A stretch of 64,000 bases of DNA from an uncultured Clostridia bacterium (GTDB taxonomy: Bacteria; Bacillota; Clostridia; Oscillospirales; Acutalibacteraceae): contig CALEHY010000009.1 of assembly GCA_937876375.1 (NCBI GenBank), positions 62,001-126,000 on the forward strand, given 5' to 3'. Numbering within the stretch: the first letter of the stretch is position 1; the number at the start of each line of letters is the position of its first letter. Below, one piece after another: positions 16,552 through 25,833 of the stretch. A program made the translations under genes and the position numbers. The notes beneath the pieces were generated by a model. It had not been told where the DNA came from, did no database searches, and saw nothing but the letters and a program-made list of their open reading frames with translations.

Positions 16552-19473
16552 TTATACTCCGATAGTAATAATCTCAAATGGTGAGTAGCAAATGGTGTCT
16601 GTTTCGCCAATAATATCCTCAAGCATATTGAGTATTTTTACTGGTTTGTCAAGCTTAATTGTGCCACGCTTACCATCTTGCTCTGACAGACGAACAACTG
16701 TCATATCACTATTCTCTGCACGCTTTGCAGCTTGAAGGTATAATGGTGCAAATGATGGCAAATCCCAGTCAGCATCACATTTAATGAGTGGGTTATTATA
16801 CTGGAATGCGATATTATTGATACCAGCCTTAATTGCGTCATCCTCGTGTGGCATAATCATATAGCAGAAATTATGCTCTCCCATATCAGAGGTAATGTCA
16901 GGTCTAATAGTTGCTCTCAAAAGAGATAAGCTCATATTATTACCATCAAAGCCAACACCATATTTGCCATCATTGATGATGGAGATACCACCACCAGCCT
17001 CTGACATATCACACCACTTATGATGACAAGTCTCAAACCTAGCTTGCTGCCAAGTAGTGTTCTTGTGAGTATCACGCTCAATATATCCAGCAGAAGTGTC
17101 ACACAATGCCTTTCTGGTAAGAATATTACAACCGAACTCTGCCTTTGCTAGTCTATGCTTTTCATTCCACTCGACGATATTCTCAACCTCAATGCCCCTA
17201 CTCTGTCTAAACACTCTAATGAGCATGGTCCAAGTAGATTTTTCTGTCGCAAGGACAGTTTTGAATGTAGCAGATTCGCCATCTTTTTCTACAAGTGCAA
17301 GTGGTGATGACACCTTGATATCAATCAACTTGTCCTTATAGTTTGGAAGAATATCCCAAGCATCATAGTTACCAGGATTGTCTGTATAAATCTTCAGCTT
17401 ATTAAAATCGCCGTCAACCCATTCTCTATTAAGTTCCTTATCAAAAAGTGAGGTAATAGAGCCGTCGTCATTAAACTTAATGTCATAATATGGTGTTGAT
17501 ACAATGTCCCCAACAGACAACCACTCTGTATTATTCTTGATAGCTCTAAGGCTCTTTGATGACATTGCAGGAATATTAGGTATTAGCCAATTACCTTTTT
17601 TGCCATAGCGTGTTGCAGAACCATTTTTATTTGGTACGAATGTAAGGGCGTCTCTATCAAAATTAAGTGTATTGAAATACTTTGAGCCAGTACCAATAAT
17701 TCTGTCAAGAGCGCTCTCAATCTCGTCATAATCTGCCATAGCATCCTCATAAACTGGATGGATATGAGAACCAGGTAAAATGTCGTGGAACTGGTTAACA
17801 AGTAGTTTTTTGTATAAAGCTCTAATTTCGTCGTTGTTATCCTCTCCACGCATAATAGATACAATCTCTGCATTACGGAATTTGTACTCCAAACGGCGAT
17901 TAATACGCTTTAAATTTGATTTTGTAGTGAATGTACCACGATGCATTTCTAGATACAATTCGCCATCCCAAGTTTCTAGCTGGTCGTTATCCTTCAAATT
18001 TCTTTCAAGGAACTCTGCACCACCAATATGCTCACATTTTGGCATAACGGATAGCTTATCAAATCTGTGCATAAGCTCAATCATTTCTTCTGTACAGCCA
18101 GAGCCACCATCACCATAGCCAAACATATTCATAGTTTGACCACCTTGGTCCTTATCAATATATGCTTCCCAATTTTCTTGAATTTGGGATGGAGCATTCC
18201 ATGTGATAAAGTGAGTTGGTGGAACGCAAGCGTAAACGGATGAGCCATCTATACCCTTCCAAATAAAATTGTTATGAGGGAAACGATTAGTATCGTTCCA
18301 AGTAGACATTTTATTTGACACAAAATAGTCTACACCAGATTTTTTTAGTATCTGTGGCATAATCCAGCTGTTACCAAAGACGTCTGGTAGCCAAGCATTA
18401 TTCACCCTCTTGCCAAACATGCGCTCATATGCTTGCTGTCCGTAAAGGCACTGACGAACTAGTGACTCAGCTGTAGGAATATTGCAATCAGGCTCAACGT
18501 ACATTGCGCCAACTGGCTCAAACTGACCGTTGGCTACCTTTTCCTTTAACTCGTCAAACACCTCTGGATAATATTTTTCTAATGTTTCGTAAACATATGG
18601 TTGTGTATGTGTATATTTGAAATCAGGATATTTATCCATTAGGCGTAGCTGAATTAGTACAGTTCTTAAATTCTTTTGAACAGCATGAATTCTACGCCAA
18701 TAATATGCGATATCAAGATGAGAATGAGCAATAAGTGCAACATCACCAGTACCCTTGTATGTATCGTTTGCATAGATGACCTCATCAACATATTTCTTTG
18801 CATCAGCAACACCAGAAAGCTCCTCATCATTAAAATCGATAAGATTCATAGCGTTGTTAAGCTCTCTGTTCAAAAATGCTCTGTAATCCTCATTGAACAA
18901 ATCGCTCTTTGCAATATCAAGTAGGAGCTCAAAATCCCATACTAAATCCTGCACCTCATGATTAACAGTACAGATATATGCACCCTCAAATATCTGACGA
19001 CAGCCACGAACAGATAGTGACTCTGGGTTACGCTCATCATCAGGCTTTGAACGATTGTAGCCCATCATATCGATATGCAAAGTTTTTGTATCATCGATAT
19101 ATGGAGAAAGTAGCATACGCTCTCTGTTAGGGTCAACGCCACCAACATATTTGCCATTAATCTTAACACAGATTTCTGCAGCAGTCTTAAGTGATAGCCA
19201 TAGCTCCTTACCCTGCAATTCTTGAGGAATATCGACGTCAGCCTTAATGAACGCTGTACCATCAGGGGTAAAATACATATCACCCTTTTTAAGCGGACGA
19301 TAATCGTCAGAATAGTATTCAAACTCCATCTCTGATACTTGTCGAGCATCACGAATAAGGAGATTTTCAATCTCCCATTTTGATGAATAGATATGTCTTT
19401 TTAACCAACCAAAGCGTAGGTCTGTCCATTCCTCTGGACGCATAGAGCGTCTAACAACCTTTATATGTGCCAT
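16552..19473 (-). CDS. GH38 alpha-mannosidase
   Basis: 973 residues, typical for bacterial class II alpha-mannosidases. No signal peptide, so it acts in the cytoplasm on imported manno-oligosaccharides. GH38 landmarks: zinc-binding IAHSHLDIAYYWR (about residue 245), YVEPDCNIPTAESLVRQ, the nucleophile aspartate in WLPDVFG, WKGIDGS, and the late zinc histidine in DILPGSHIHPVYEDA. C-terminal beta-sandwich domains follow. AAGGAG precedes the ATG. It follows pgm and the NifU-like gene with short gaps, which fits release of mannose and entry through hexose phosphates. Confidence 0.93.
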   Translation of the reverse strand: MAHIKVVRRSMRPEEWTDLRFGWLKRHIYSSKWEIENLLIRDARQVSEMEFEYYSDDYRPLKKGDMYFTPDGTAFIKADVDIPQELQGKELWLSLKTAAEICVKINGKYVGGVDPNRERMLLSPYIDDTKTLHIDMMGYNRSKPDDERNPESLSVRGCRQIFEGAYICTVNHEVQDLVWDFELLLDIAKSDLFNEDYRAFLNRELNNAMNLIDFNDEELSGVADAKKYVDEVIYANDTYKGTGDVALIAHSHLDIAYYWRRIHAVQKNLRTVLIQLRLMDKYPDFKYTHTQPYVYETLEKYYPEVFDELKEKVANGQFEPVGAMYVEPDCNIPTAESLVRQCLYGQQAYERMFGKRVNNAWLPDVFGNSWIMPQILKKSGVDYFVSNKMSTWNDTNRFPHNNFIWKGIDGSSVYACVPPTHFITWNAPSQIQENWEAYIDKDQGGQTMNMFGYGDGGSGCTEEMIELMHRFDKLSVMPKCEHIGGAEFLERNLKDNDQLETWDGELYLEMHRGTFTTKSNLKRINRRLEYKFRNAEIVSIMRGEDNNDEIRALYKKLLVNQFHDILPGSHIHPVYEDAMADYDEIESALDRIIGTGSKYFNTLNFDRDALTFVPNKNGSATRYGKKGNWLIPNIPAMSSKSLRAIKNNTEWLSVGDIVSTPYYDIKFNDDGSITSLFDKELNREWVDGDFNKLKIYTDNPGNYDAWDILPNYKDKLIDIKVSSPLALVEKDGESATFKTVLATEKSTWTMLIRVFRQSRGIEVENIVEWNEKHRLAKAEFGCNILTRKALCDTSAGYIERDTHKNTTWQQARFETCHHKWCDMSEAGGGISIINDGKYGVGFDGNNMSLSLLRATIRPDITSDMGEHNFCYMIMPHEDDAIKAGINNIAFQYNNPLIKCDADWDLPSFAPLYLQAAKRAENSDMTVVRLSEQDGKRGTIKLDKPVKILNMLEDIIGETDTICYSPFEIITIGV

Positions 19474-19483
19474 AATTCACTCC

Positions 19484-19723
19484 TTATACGTCTTGAAAAT
19501 AAGGTTTTTTCCTAATCGGTACAACCTTTACACTTTTGTGACAATCAATCCTTATCTGCTCCTCTATCCATTCTACACAGCGATGAAGAATAAGACATTT
19601 TGAGCATTCACCACGAAATATGAGAGTTAGCTCATTATCATTTAGCTCAACATATTCGACCCAGCCACCATCACCTTGAAGCTTTGGCTGAAGCACTGTT
19701 TCTACATATTTTTGTACAGTCAT
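19484..19723 (-). CDS. Small NifU C-terminal-domain-like protein
   Basis: 79 residues from the ATG at 19723 (GGAGA six bases upstream); a start at 19735 is possible but has no ribosome site. The fold pattern VLQPKLQGDGGWVEYVELNDN followed by LIFRGECSKC resembles the Fe-S scaffold domain of NifU/Nfu, whose CxxC binds a [4Fe-4S] cluster. Here the usual proline-serine after CxxC is replaced (CSKCLILHRC), and there is a third cysteine. It is on its own between pgm and GH38, without isc/suf genes, so its role is unclear. DUF-type stand-alone NifU relatives are known in Firmicutes. Confidence 0.65.
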   Translation of the reverse strand: MTVQKYVETVLQPKLQGDGGWVEYVELNDNELTLIFRGECSKCLILHRCVEWIEEQIRIDCHKSVKVVPIRKKPYFQDV

Positions 19724-19735
19724 AATAATCTCCAA

Positions 19736-21382
19736 TTAGGCATTAATCATTTTGTCAATGATGGACCTAATATTATCTAATCTTTGTTTTGCATTATTCT
19801 TATCTTTGTCAACGATAGAATAGTAGACCTTAATCTTTGGCTCTGTGCCACTAGGTCTTACAGCCATCCAAGAACCGTCGTTAAAGATATACTTTAGTAC
19901 ATTCTCCTTTGGCAAATCCCTAATGCCGTCCTTAAAGTCAATAATCTCCTTAATATCTGGCAAAAGGTCTGCGCCCATATCTCTGAATGTAACCATAAGG
20001 CTCTGAATTTTTTCTGCACCATCCTTGCCCTTAAGAACAAAGCTATCGAGATAGTCAAGATAATATCCATATTCATCATAAATATCATCAAGAGCCTCTA
20101 CCAAATTCTTACCTTGGTTTTTGTACCACGCAGCCATTTGACAAATAAGCATTGCAGATACAACGCCATCCTTATCCCTAGCGTGTGTACCAACAAGATA
20201 TCCGTATGACTCCTCATATCCGATAACAAACTCATTATCACCAGTAATCTCGTACTTATTGATTTTGTCACCGATATATTTAAAGCCAGTTAGTGTTTCT
20301 TCAATCTGCAAACCAAAGCGTCTACCGATATTAGCACCTAGCTCTGAGGTAACTATAGTCTTTACCAATGTTGATTTTGATGAAAGACTATCCTTTTTCA
20401 TATTAAGCACAAAATTAACTAGCAAAGCACCGGTTTGGTTACCAGTAAATAGAACGAAATCATCACCATTCTTAACAGCTATACCAACTCTATCACAATC
20501 AGGGTCAGTACCAAGAACGATATCAGCACCAATCTCCTTTGCTTTTTCAATAGCAAGGGTTAATGCTGCCTTGTCCTCTGGATTAGGTGACTTAACAGTT
20601 GGAAAATTGCCATCAGCAATCTCCTGTTCCTTTAGAATAGTTACGTCAAAATTGTCCAACATACGTTTTACTGGTACAAGACCAGTGCCATGTAATGGAG
20701 TATAAACAATCTTCAAATCACTAGGCTGTGTAAACAAGGATTGTTCCTTAACAGCTGATAAGAATTCATTTAGTGTTTCATCATATATACCAACAATCAA
20801 GCCATTGTCAATGTAATAATCCTTGCTCTCAACGCCATCAAAAATTGACTTATAATCAGTGATTTCGTTAATATATGCTAGTGCGTTTTTTGCATCCTCG
20901 GTACAAAGCTGACAGCCCTTGTCATCATATACCTTATATCCATTATATTCCTTTGGATTGTGTGACGCAGTAATCATAACGCCAGCATTACAGTTATAAT
21001 ATCTTGTGGTAAATGACAATACTGGAACAGGCACAATACTAGTGTATGCATAGACCTTAATGCCTTGTGATGCAAAAATCCTAGCAGATACCCACTCAAA
21101 TGCCGTAGAATTAAGTCTGCTATCACAAGCAATAGCGATAGATAAATTACCATCATATTTGCTCTTTAAATATCTAGCAAGACCAAGGCTAGCCTTTGCA
21201 ACAGTATAGGCATTCATACGATTTGTGCCAGCACCCATGATGCCACGAAGTCCACCAGTACCAAATGCCAAGTCCTTATAAAATCTATCCTCTATTTCCT
21301 TATCATCATTAATACACTTTAGCTCTGCTTTGATATCTTCGTCAAAAGTAAGCCATTCATTGTATTTATCCATATATGTCAT
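19736..21382 (-). CDS. pgm: Phosphoglucomutase/phosphomannomutase (alpha-D-phosphohexomutase)
   Basis: 548 residues. Interconverts hexose 1- and 6-phosphates (glucose and/or mannose). The four family loops are present: phosphoserine loop VMITASHNPKEYNGYKVY, metal loop GTDPDCDRVGIA, sugar loop EESYGYLVG and phosphate loop RPSGTEPKIKVY. First gene of the leftward group pgm - NifU-like - GH38 - small membrane protein; with GH38 the mannose-phosphate activity is plausible. GAGG lies about ten bases before the ATG; an internal ATG at 21373 is an alternative. Confidence 0.93.
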   Translation of the reverse strand: MTYMDKYNEWLTFDEDIKAELKCINDDKEIEDRFYKDLAFGTGGLRGIMGAGTNRMNAYTVAKASLGLARYLKSKYDGNLSIAIACDSRLNSTAFEWVSARIFASQGIKVYAYTSIVPVPVLSFTTRYYNCNAGVMITASHNPKEYNGYKVYDDKGCQLCTEDAKNALAYINEITDYKSIFDGVESKDYYIDNGLIVGIYDETLNEFLSAVKEQSLFTQPSDLKIVYTPLHGTGLVPVKRMLDNFDVTILKEQEIADGNFPTVKSPNPEDKAALTLAIEKAKEIGADIVLGTDPDCDRVGIAVKNGDDFVLFTGNQTGALLVNFVLNMKKDSLSSKSTLVKTIVTSELGANIGRRFGLQIEETLTGFKYIGDKINKYEITGDNEFVIGYEESYGYLVGTHARDKDGVVSAMLICQMAAWYKNQGKNLVEALDDIYDEYGYYLDYLDSFVLKGKDGAEKIQSLMVTFRDMGADLLPDIKEIIDFKDGIRDLPKENVLKYIFNDGSWMAVRPSGTEPKIKVYYSIVDKDKNNAKQRLDNIRSIIDKMINA

Positions 21383-21443
21383 AAGATATATACCTCAAAT
21401 AAAAATTTTGTTCATTATATCATATTACAAAAAATAAAACAAT

Positions 21444-21471
21444 AAAAGAGGTGGAAAAATCCACCTCTTTT
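21444..21471. terminator. Terminator between the long-tailed carrier and pgm
   Basis: Perfect 12-bp stem AAAAGAGGTGGA with a four-A loop, followed by TTTTTT on the plus strand and a T-rich stretch on the minus strand. It ends the leftward carrier transcript. Confidence 0.9.
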
Positions 21472-21478
21472 TTATGAA

Positions 21479-23890
21479 TTACTTATTCTTCTTAGCAGCC
21501 TTTTCAGCCTTACGACGAGCAAGCTCTGCAGCTTCCTCAGCTAGCTTAGCAGCCTGCTTTTCTTCCTTGATTCTATCTTCCTCTTCTGCATCAGCCTTTG
21601 CCTGATCGTAAAGAGCAGCGATTTCATCAAAGTGGCTATAGTTCTCTTCCTGAACTAAAAGCTTCTTTGCATCGTTAAATGGCTTTGCAGCACGATTGAA
21701 CTTTGCAAACTCATCCATAAGAATCTTAGCTTGCTTCTGGATTTCCTTCTTCTCTGCAACAAGAGCCTTGTTAGCATTCTTAAGATCGTTAGCAAGTGTA
21801 GCATTCTTCTCTTTCTTTGCAAGGTTGATAGCCTCTGTGTTGTCGAAAATCTTTTCGTCAATAGCATCTTCCTTGTCAAATAGAGCAGTAAGAGCAGCCA
21901 TGTCTGGCTCAACGAATGCATTAACAGAACCAAAGTACTTGTCATAAGCCTTCTTTGCAGAATACTTGCTCTTTGCAAGTGCAATCTCAAACTTACGGAA
22001 TTCTTTCTCATCTGTGTTTGTCTTTGGTAGAGCCTTTGCAGCGTTAATCTCGCCCTTTACAACAGCTAGATCGACATTCTTGATGAACTCATAGCCTTGC
22101 TCAAAGATTTCCTTATATACAGCAACCTCGTGGATGAACAAATCTGACTGGAACTTGTCAAGCTCTGCACATACGAACTTTGCAATATCAATCTCCTCAT
22201 TAAATACAAGAGCATCTTTGTAAGCCTTCTTTGCTTCCTTCTTAGCAGCACCAGATAAACCAGCATACATAGCCTTTGAAGCGTCCTTTGGCTCTTGTGC
22301 AGCCATCTCTCTAGCATTGTTAACAAGGTCGATAGCTTCAACGATTTGGTGATTGTTAAGAGCTTTGTTACCAAAGTCCTCAAACAATGCACGAACCTTT
22401 AGTACACGGATAACACACTTCTGCTTCTTCTCATCAAAATCGTAGAAGAAATATGGTACCATGTTCAAGAATGCACCAAATGCAGCCATAAGGATGAGAG
22501 CACCCATAAGCTTATATAGAAGGTCAGAATTGTTGATATCAAGGATATCAAATGCCTTAGCATAACCGTTACCTTCATATACACCGTAATGCTTCTGTAC
22601 AGCTGGTAGGACAGCTGAAGTACCAAGTGTAACAATATTACCGATAGTAGCAACTGTAGCGAACATACCATCAATACGCTCACCAGAACGATACTGCTGA
22701 TAATCACGAATATCTGCCTGAATAGCAGGAGTAGTAATCTGCTCAAACGCACCTACAAGCCAGTTGAGGTATACACAGATGAACAACCACCAAATATTCT
22801 GCATATTAATTCTCATAGCGAGAATGAATACGATATTGAGTGTGTTGATACCAATAAGAACCTTCTTCTTGCCGAACTTCTTGATACAAATTGGAGCAAG
22901 AATCATACCCCATAGTGATGCATTACCAACAAGTGTTCTGATAAGAGCAAAAGTAGCACCATCAGTTGTATGACCATATGTATATGACCACTCAAGAATA
23001 CTACCATAAGCACCCTCAAGGAATCCTAGCCAACCAGCAAGAGCGATAATCCAGAAATACTTGTTCTTTGCAACTTCCTTGAATGCATCGATAAATCTAA
23101 TCTGAATTGTATGTGTCTTTGCCTGTACGATTTTCTCCTGTGTGTTAGCAAATACGAAGATTGTCAAAACAATACCAAGTACAGCAAACACTGGATATGT
23201 AAGACGATAAACTCTGATATCGTATAGGTTATCCTCTGCAACAAACTTTGCAATAATAGGTAGCACAGCATTAATGATTGATGGTGCTAGAGAGTAGATA
23301 ACTGACTTGATAGCAAGTACGTCTGTACGCTCCTGAGTATTAGGAGAAAGAACGTGAATAAGGTTTGTATAAGCGTCGTTAAAGAAATTGAAGAAGAACT
23401 GTAGCAATAGGTTAAACACAAGTACAATAGCACAAGTAGCTACATATCCACCTCTTCTGCCAAATATGTCACTAGTGAATATCATATTTAGCTTTTCATA
23501 TGGGAACCAAACATACAGCGTTGCAATAAGAGCTGTAGGAATACCCATCGAAAGCAGGTATGGCCTATACTTACCACCTTTACCACGCGTGTTGTCGACC
23601 ATATTGGCACGAACAGCTGTTAAAGGAATGTTTGCGAGTGTAGCAATCAAATACAATACATACAAATCAGTAGGTGCAATACCGATAGCACCCATGATAA
23701 TCATATTTGTTGCACTAACAATAAGTGTGGAGCCTACAGTGATAATAAAATATGCACCGATACCACCGAAAGAGTAAGCGAAAATCTCCTTAAAGCTCAT
23801 ATATCTGCCCTTTGGAGGCTCTTTCCAGTAGTATTTGACATTATTTATTAAGGTAGTAGCTTTTGATTTTAAATCTTGAGTTTCTGCCAT
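21479..23890 (-). CDS. GPH-type sugar carrier with long charged coiled C-terminal extension
   Basis: 803 residues from the ATG at 23890 (AAAGGGG eight bases upstream). Residues about 35-510 form a GPH/MFS_2 carrier with 12 predicted helices, including the MVDNTRGKGGKYRPYLL loop and LSPNTQERTDVLAIKS, and are most like the paralogue at 814. Residues about 510-803 are an added cytoplasmic tail of nearly 300 residues, alpha-helical, rich in Lys, Glu and Ala, ending in EEEDRIKEEKQAAKLAEEAAE and a lysine cluster. Ordinary GPH carriers end at about 450-500 residues; LacS/RafP-type carriers carry a PTS IIA domain instead, which this tail is not. Substrate unknown. Confidence 0.8.
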   Translation of the reverse strand: MAETQDLKSKATTLINNVKYYWKEPPKGRYMSFKEIFAYSFGGIGAYFIITVGSTLIVSATNMIIMGAIGIAPTDLYVLYLIATLANIPLTAVRANMVDNTRGKGGKYRPYLLSMGIPTALIATLYVWFPYEKLNMIFTSDIFGRRGGYVATCAIVLVFNLLLQFFFNFFNDAYTNLIHVLSPNTQERTDVLAIKSVIYSLAPSIINAVLPIIAKFVAEDNLYDIRVYRLTYPVFAVLGIVLTIFVFANTQEKIVQAKTHTIQIRFIDAFKEVAKNKYFWIIALAGWLGFLEGAYGSILEWSYTYGHTTDGATFALIRTLVGNASLWGMILAPICIKKFGKKKVLIGINTLNIVFILAMRINMQNIWWLFICVYLNWLVGAFEQITTPAIQADIRDYQQYRSGERIDGMFATVATIGNIVTLGTSAVLPAVQKHYGVYEGNGYAKAFDILDINNSDLLYKLMGALILMAAFGAFLNMVPYFFYDFDEKKQKCVIRVLKVRALFEDFGNKALNNHQIVEAIDLVNNAREMAAQEPKDASKAMYAGLSGAAKKEAKKAYKDALVFNEEIDIAKFVCAELDKFQSDLFIHEVAVYKEIFEQGYEFIKNVDLAVVKGEINAAKALPKTNTDEKEFRKFEIALAKSKYSAKKAYDKYFGSVNAFVEPDMAALTALFDKEDAIDEKIFDNTEAINLAKKEKNATLANDLKNANKALVAEKKEIQKQAKILMDEFAKFNRAAKPFNDAKKLLVQEENYSHFDEIAALYDQAKADAEEEDRIKEEKQAAKLAEEAAELARRKAEKAAKKNK

Positions 23891-23974
23891 AACATTTACC
23901 CCTTTTCTCAAATACTAAAATTATTCTAACATAATTTATAAAAGAATACAACTAAAAAAATGAATTATTGTCCA

Positions 23975-25042
23975 TTAACCTCTAATTTGATAAATCATTT
24001 CTCCAGATTTTTCGAAGAAATCCTTGTATGCCTTGCAATAATCAGCACTTTCTCTATTGCGTTTACAGCCACCTGCACGACACAAAGAGAAATATTTACA
24101 AGTCTTACATTCTTCCATAATGACAAACGATGATTTAATAAAATCAACAGCTTTTTTTGACTCGTAAAGCTCATTAAAGCTTGATGAATTAATGTTTCCT
24201 AGTAGCCATTCATCAGTGCAATAAAAATCACAAGGATAAACACTTCCATCACCCTCAACAACAAACTGTGTTGAGCACGGACCATTCATTCCACACTGCT
24301 CTGCACTCTTGCCACCAGCAAGCAGACGATAGTTGTCTAGCTGTCGAATAGATATCATCTTACCACGCATAACGTCGTTAAAATAAATCTTAAACAATGA
24401 ATTAAGATACGACGAATAGTCATTAACACTCATTGCGTAATCAGTGATTTCACCAAACGGATTTAAACAAGGAATATACTGGAGATAAGACAAATTATGC
24501 TCTTTAAAAAAGCGATATGATTTGCGTATATTCTGCGATAATCGAGAAGTCAAAACCGATAGCACATTAAACTGTACATTATATTTTTGCATCAGCTCAA
24601 TACCAGCAATAATATCGTTAAATGAATTAGTGCCATCCGGATAAACTCTATATGAATTGAGTTCTTCATCGCCATCAAGCGATACACCTACTAATATTCC
24701 ATTATTAGCAAACAGCTTGCACCAGTCATCATTAATCAAAGTTCCATTTGTTTGTACACAGATAGACACTTTTGTATCGTTTCTGTTATTTGATTTTACT
24801 AATGAAATAAAATTTTCATAGAACTCTACGCCTCGAAGCAAAGGCTCTCCACCCTGAAAGGTAAAATTAACGCTATCAGAGGAAAAATCAAACGCCTTTT
24901 TTATAACATTTTCAGCTGTTTCAAGGCTCATCATACCCTTAAAGCTCTCTGTTCTATCATCAGCTAGAGATGAATAAAAGCAATATTCACACCTCAAGTT
25001 ACATGCTGATGAAGAAGGCTTAAGCATTACAGAAATCGGCAT
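23975..25042 (-). CDS. Radical SAM/SPASM protein of the anaerobic sulfatase-maturase type
   Basis: 355 residues. Radical SAM core with the CNLRCEYC cluster motif (about residue 14-21) and GGEPLLRG, and C-terminal SPASM cysteines (CGMNGPCSTQF, VYPCDFYC, CKTCKYFSLCRAGGC). The layout and the start MPISVMLKPSSSACNLRC match anSME enzymes, which oxidise an active-site Cys or Ser of sulfatases to formylglycine. No sulfatase is in the window, so the substrate is not shown; peptide-modifying SPASM enzymes are the alternative. It follows the MIF-like gene by 12 bases in the same direction. Confidence 0.8.
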   Translation of the reverse strand: MPISVMLKPSSSACNLRCEYCFYSSLADDRTESFKGMMSLETAENVIKKAFDFSSDSVNFTFQGGEPLLRGVEFYENFISLVKSNNRNDTKVSICVQTNGTLINDDWCKLFANNGILVGVSLDGDEELNSYRVYPDGTNSFNDIIAGIELMQKYNVQFNVLSVLTSRLSQNIRKSYRFFKEHNLSYLQYIPCLNPFGEITDYAMSVNDYSSYLNSLFKIYFNDVMRGKMISIRQLDNYRLLAGGKSAEQCGMNGPCSTQFVVEGDGSVYPCDFYCTDEWLLGNINSSSFNELYESKKAVDFIKSSFVIMEECKTCKYFSLCRAGGCKRNRESADYCKAYKDFFEKSGEMIYQIRG

Positions 25043-25054
25043 AATTATCCCCTA

Positions 25055-25396
25055 TTAAAAGTTCATATTATTCCAGCCCCATTGGTCAGTGCCAGAATAT
25101 TTTACATATAGCTTGTCTGGGGAAATGCCAAGAACCTCATTATAAATTTTGCATACCTCTTTGGTCATTTTTTCACAACCATCATCAGTTGATCTGCCGA
25201 ACACAGCTATATCAACAAATGCCATTGGTGATGATGAATCACCCTTAAAATACATATCGCATTCGTCCTCAAATGATAGCATTAGCCAGCTCTCGCTCTT
25301 ATCAAGTAGTTCGATAGCCTTGCCAAGCTTTGATTTAAGAATTTCACGATTTTCGTCAGTAATTTTTACATTAGTGTTTGTGTTAATAAAAGGCAT
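25055..25396 (-). CDS. MIF-superfamily tautomerase
   Basis: 113 residues, the size of animal macrophage migration inhibitory factor. The catalytic N-terminal proline after Met is present (MPFINTNTNVKI, compare MPMFIVNTNV in human MIF), as are the mid-sequence MLSFEDECDMYFKGDSSSP block and the C-terminal VKYSGTDQWGWNNMNF, which parallels the GWNNSTF end of MIF. Members tautomerise phenylpyruvate or dopachrome in vitro; the bacterial role is unknown. AGGGAG precedes the ATG. Operon with the radical SAM gene downstream. Confidence 0.85.
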   Translation of the reverse strand: MPFINTNTNVKITDENREILKSKLGKAIELLDKSESWLMLSFEDECDMYFKGDSSSPMAFVDIAVFGRSTDDGCEKMTKEVCKIYNEVLGISPDKLYVKYSGTDQWGWNNMNF

Positions 25397-25499
25397 AGTA
25401 ATACTCCCTTCAAAATTTTATTCTATTATAAAATGAAATGCGAGCTATGTCAAATACTACTATTAATAGGTAAAATGTTTAAAAAATAAATATTTATTC

Positions 25500-25527
25500 T
25501 TGACAAAATAATTTTTAATGATATAAT
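25500..25527 (+). promoter_or_regulatory. Sigma-A promoter ahead of the T-box leader
   Basis: Consensus TTGACA (25500-25505), 16-base spacer, consensus TATAAT (25522-25527), just ahead of the T-box leader. Confidence 0.85.
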
Positions 25528-25534
25528 AAGTTCA

Positions 25535-25809
25535 ATATTTTAAATGCGTTGATGAGAACAACGCCTATGTGAAATTCGTTTTAGAGAGTTGTCGGTTGGT
25601 GTAAGACAATACAAGGAAGCATAGGATATCCTCTCTGAGCAGATGTGCCCAAAGCATATGAAGTAAGCACATACGGTAGCCTCCGTTATAAGGATAGTAC
25701 ATAATAGTGTATGAAGTGCATCATATTTATGATGAAAAAGAGTGGTACCACGGTAATTTAGCTTTATCGCCTCTTGACCTAGCAATAGGTTGAGAGGCTT
25801 TTTATTTTG
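25535..25809 (+). ncRNA. T-box leader controlling 2-oxoacid:ferredoxin oxidoreductase genes
   Basis: About 275 bases of structured leader. Stem I contains the conserved distal part (AGAGAG, then GTCGGTTGGTGTAAGAC) and closes with TCTCTGAGC. The T-box sequence AGTGGTACCACGG is at 25741-25753. A terminator (25769-25798, 13-bp stem GCCTCTTGACCTA) is followed by TTTTTATTTT, and the preceding AAGAG can pair with CTCTT of the terminator stem to form the antiterminator. Aligned by hand with B. subtilis glyQS, the specifier position falls on ATC (25628-25630), which would mean isoleucine; this reading is tentative. Uncharged tRNA would allow read-through into the por-type genes. Confidence 0.92.
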
Positions 25810-25833
25810 TATTTGAGAGAAAGAGGGATAAAC

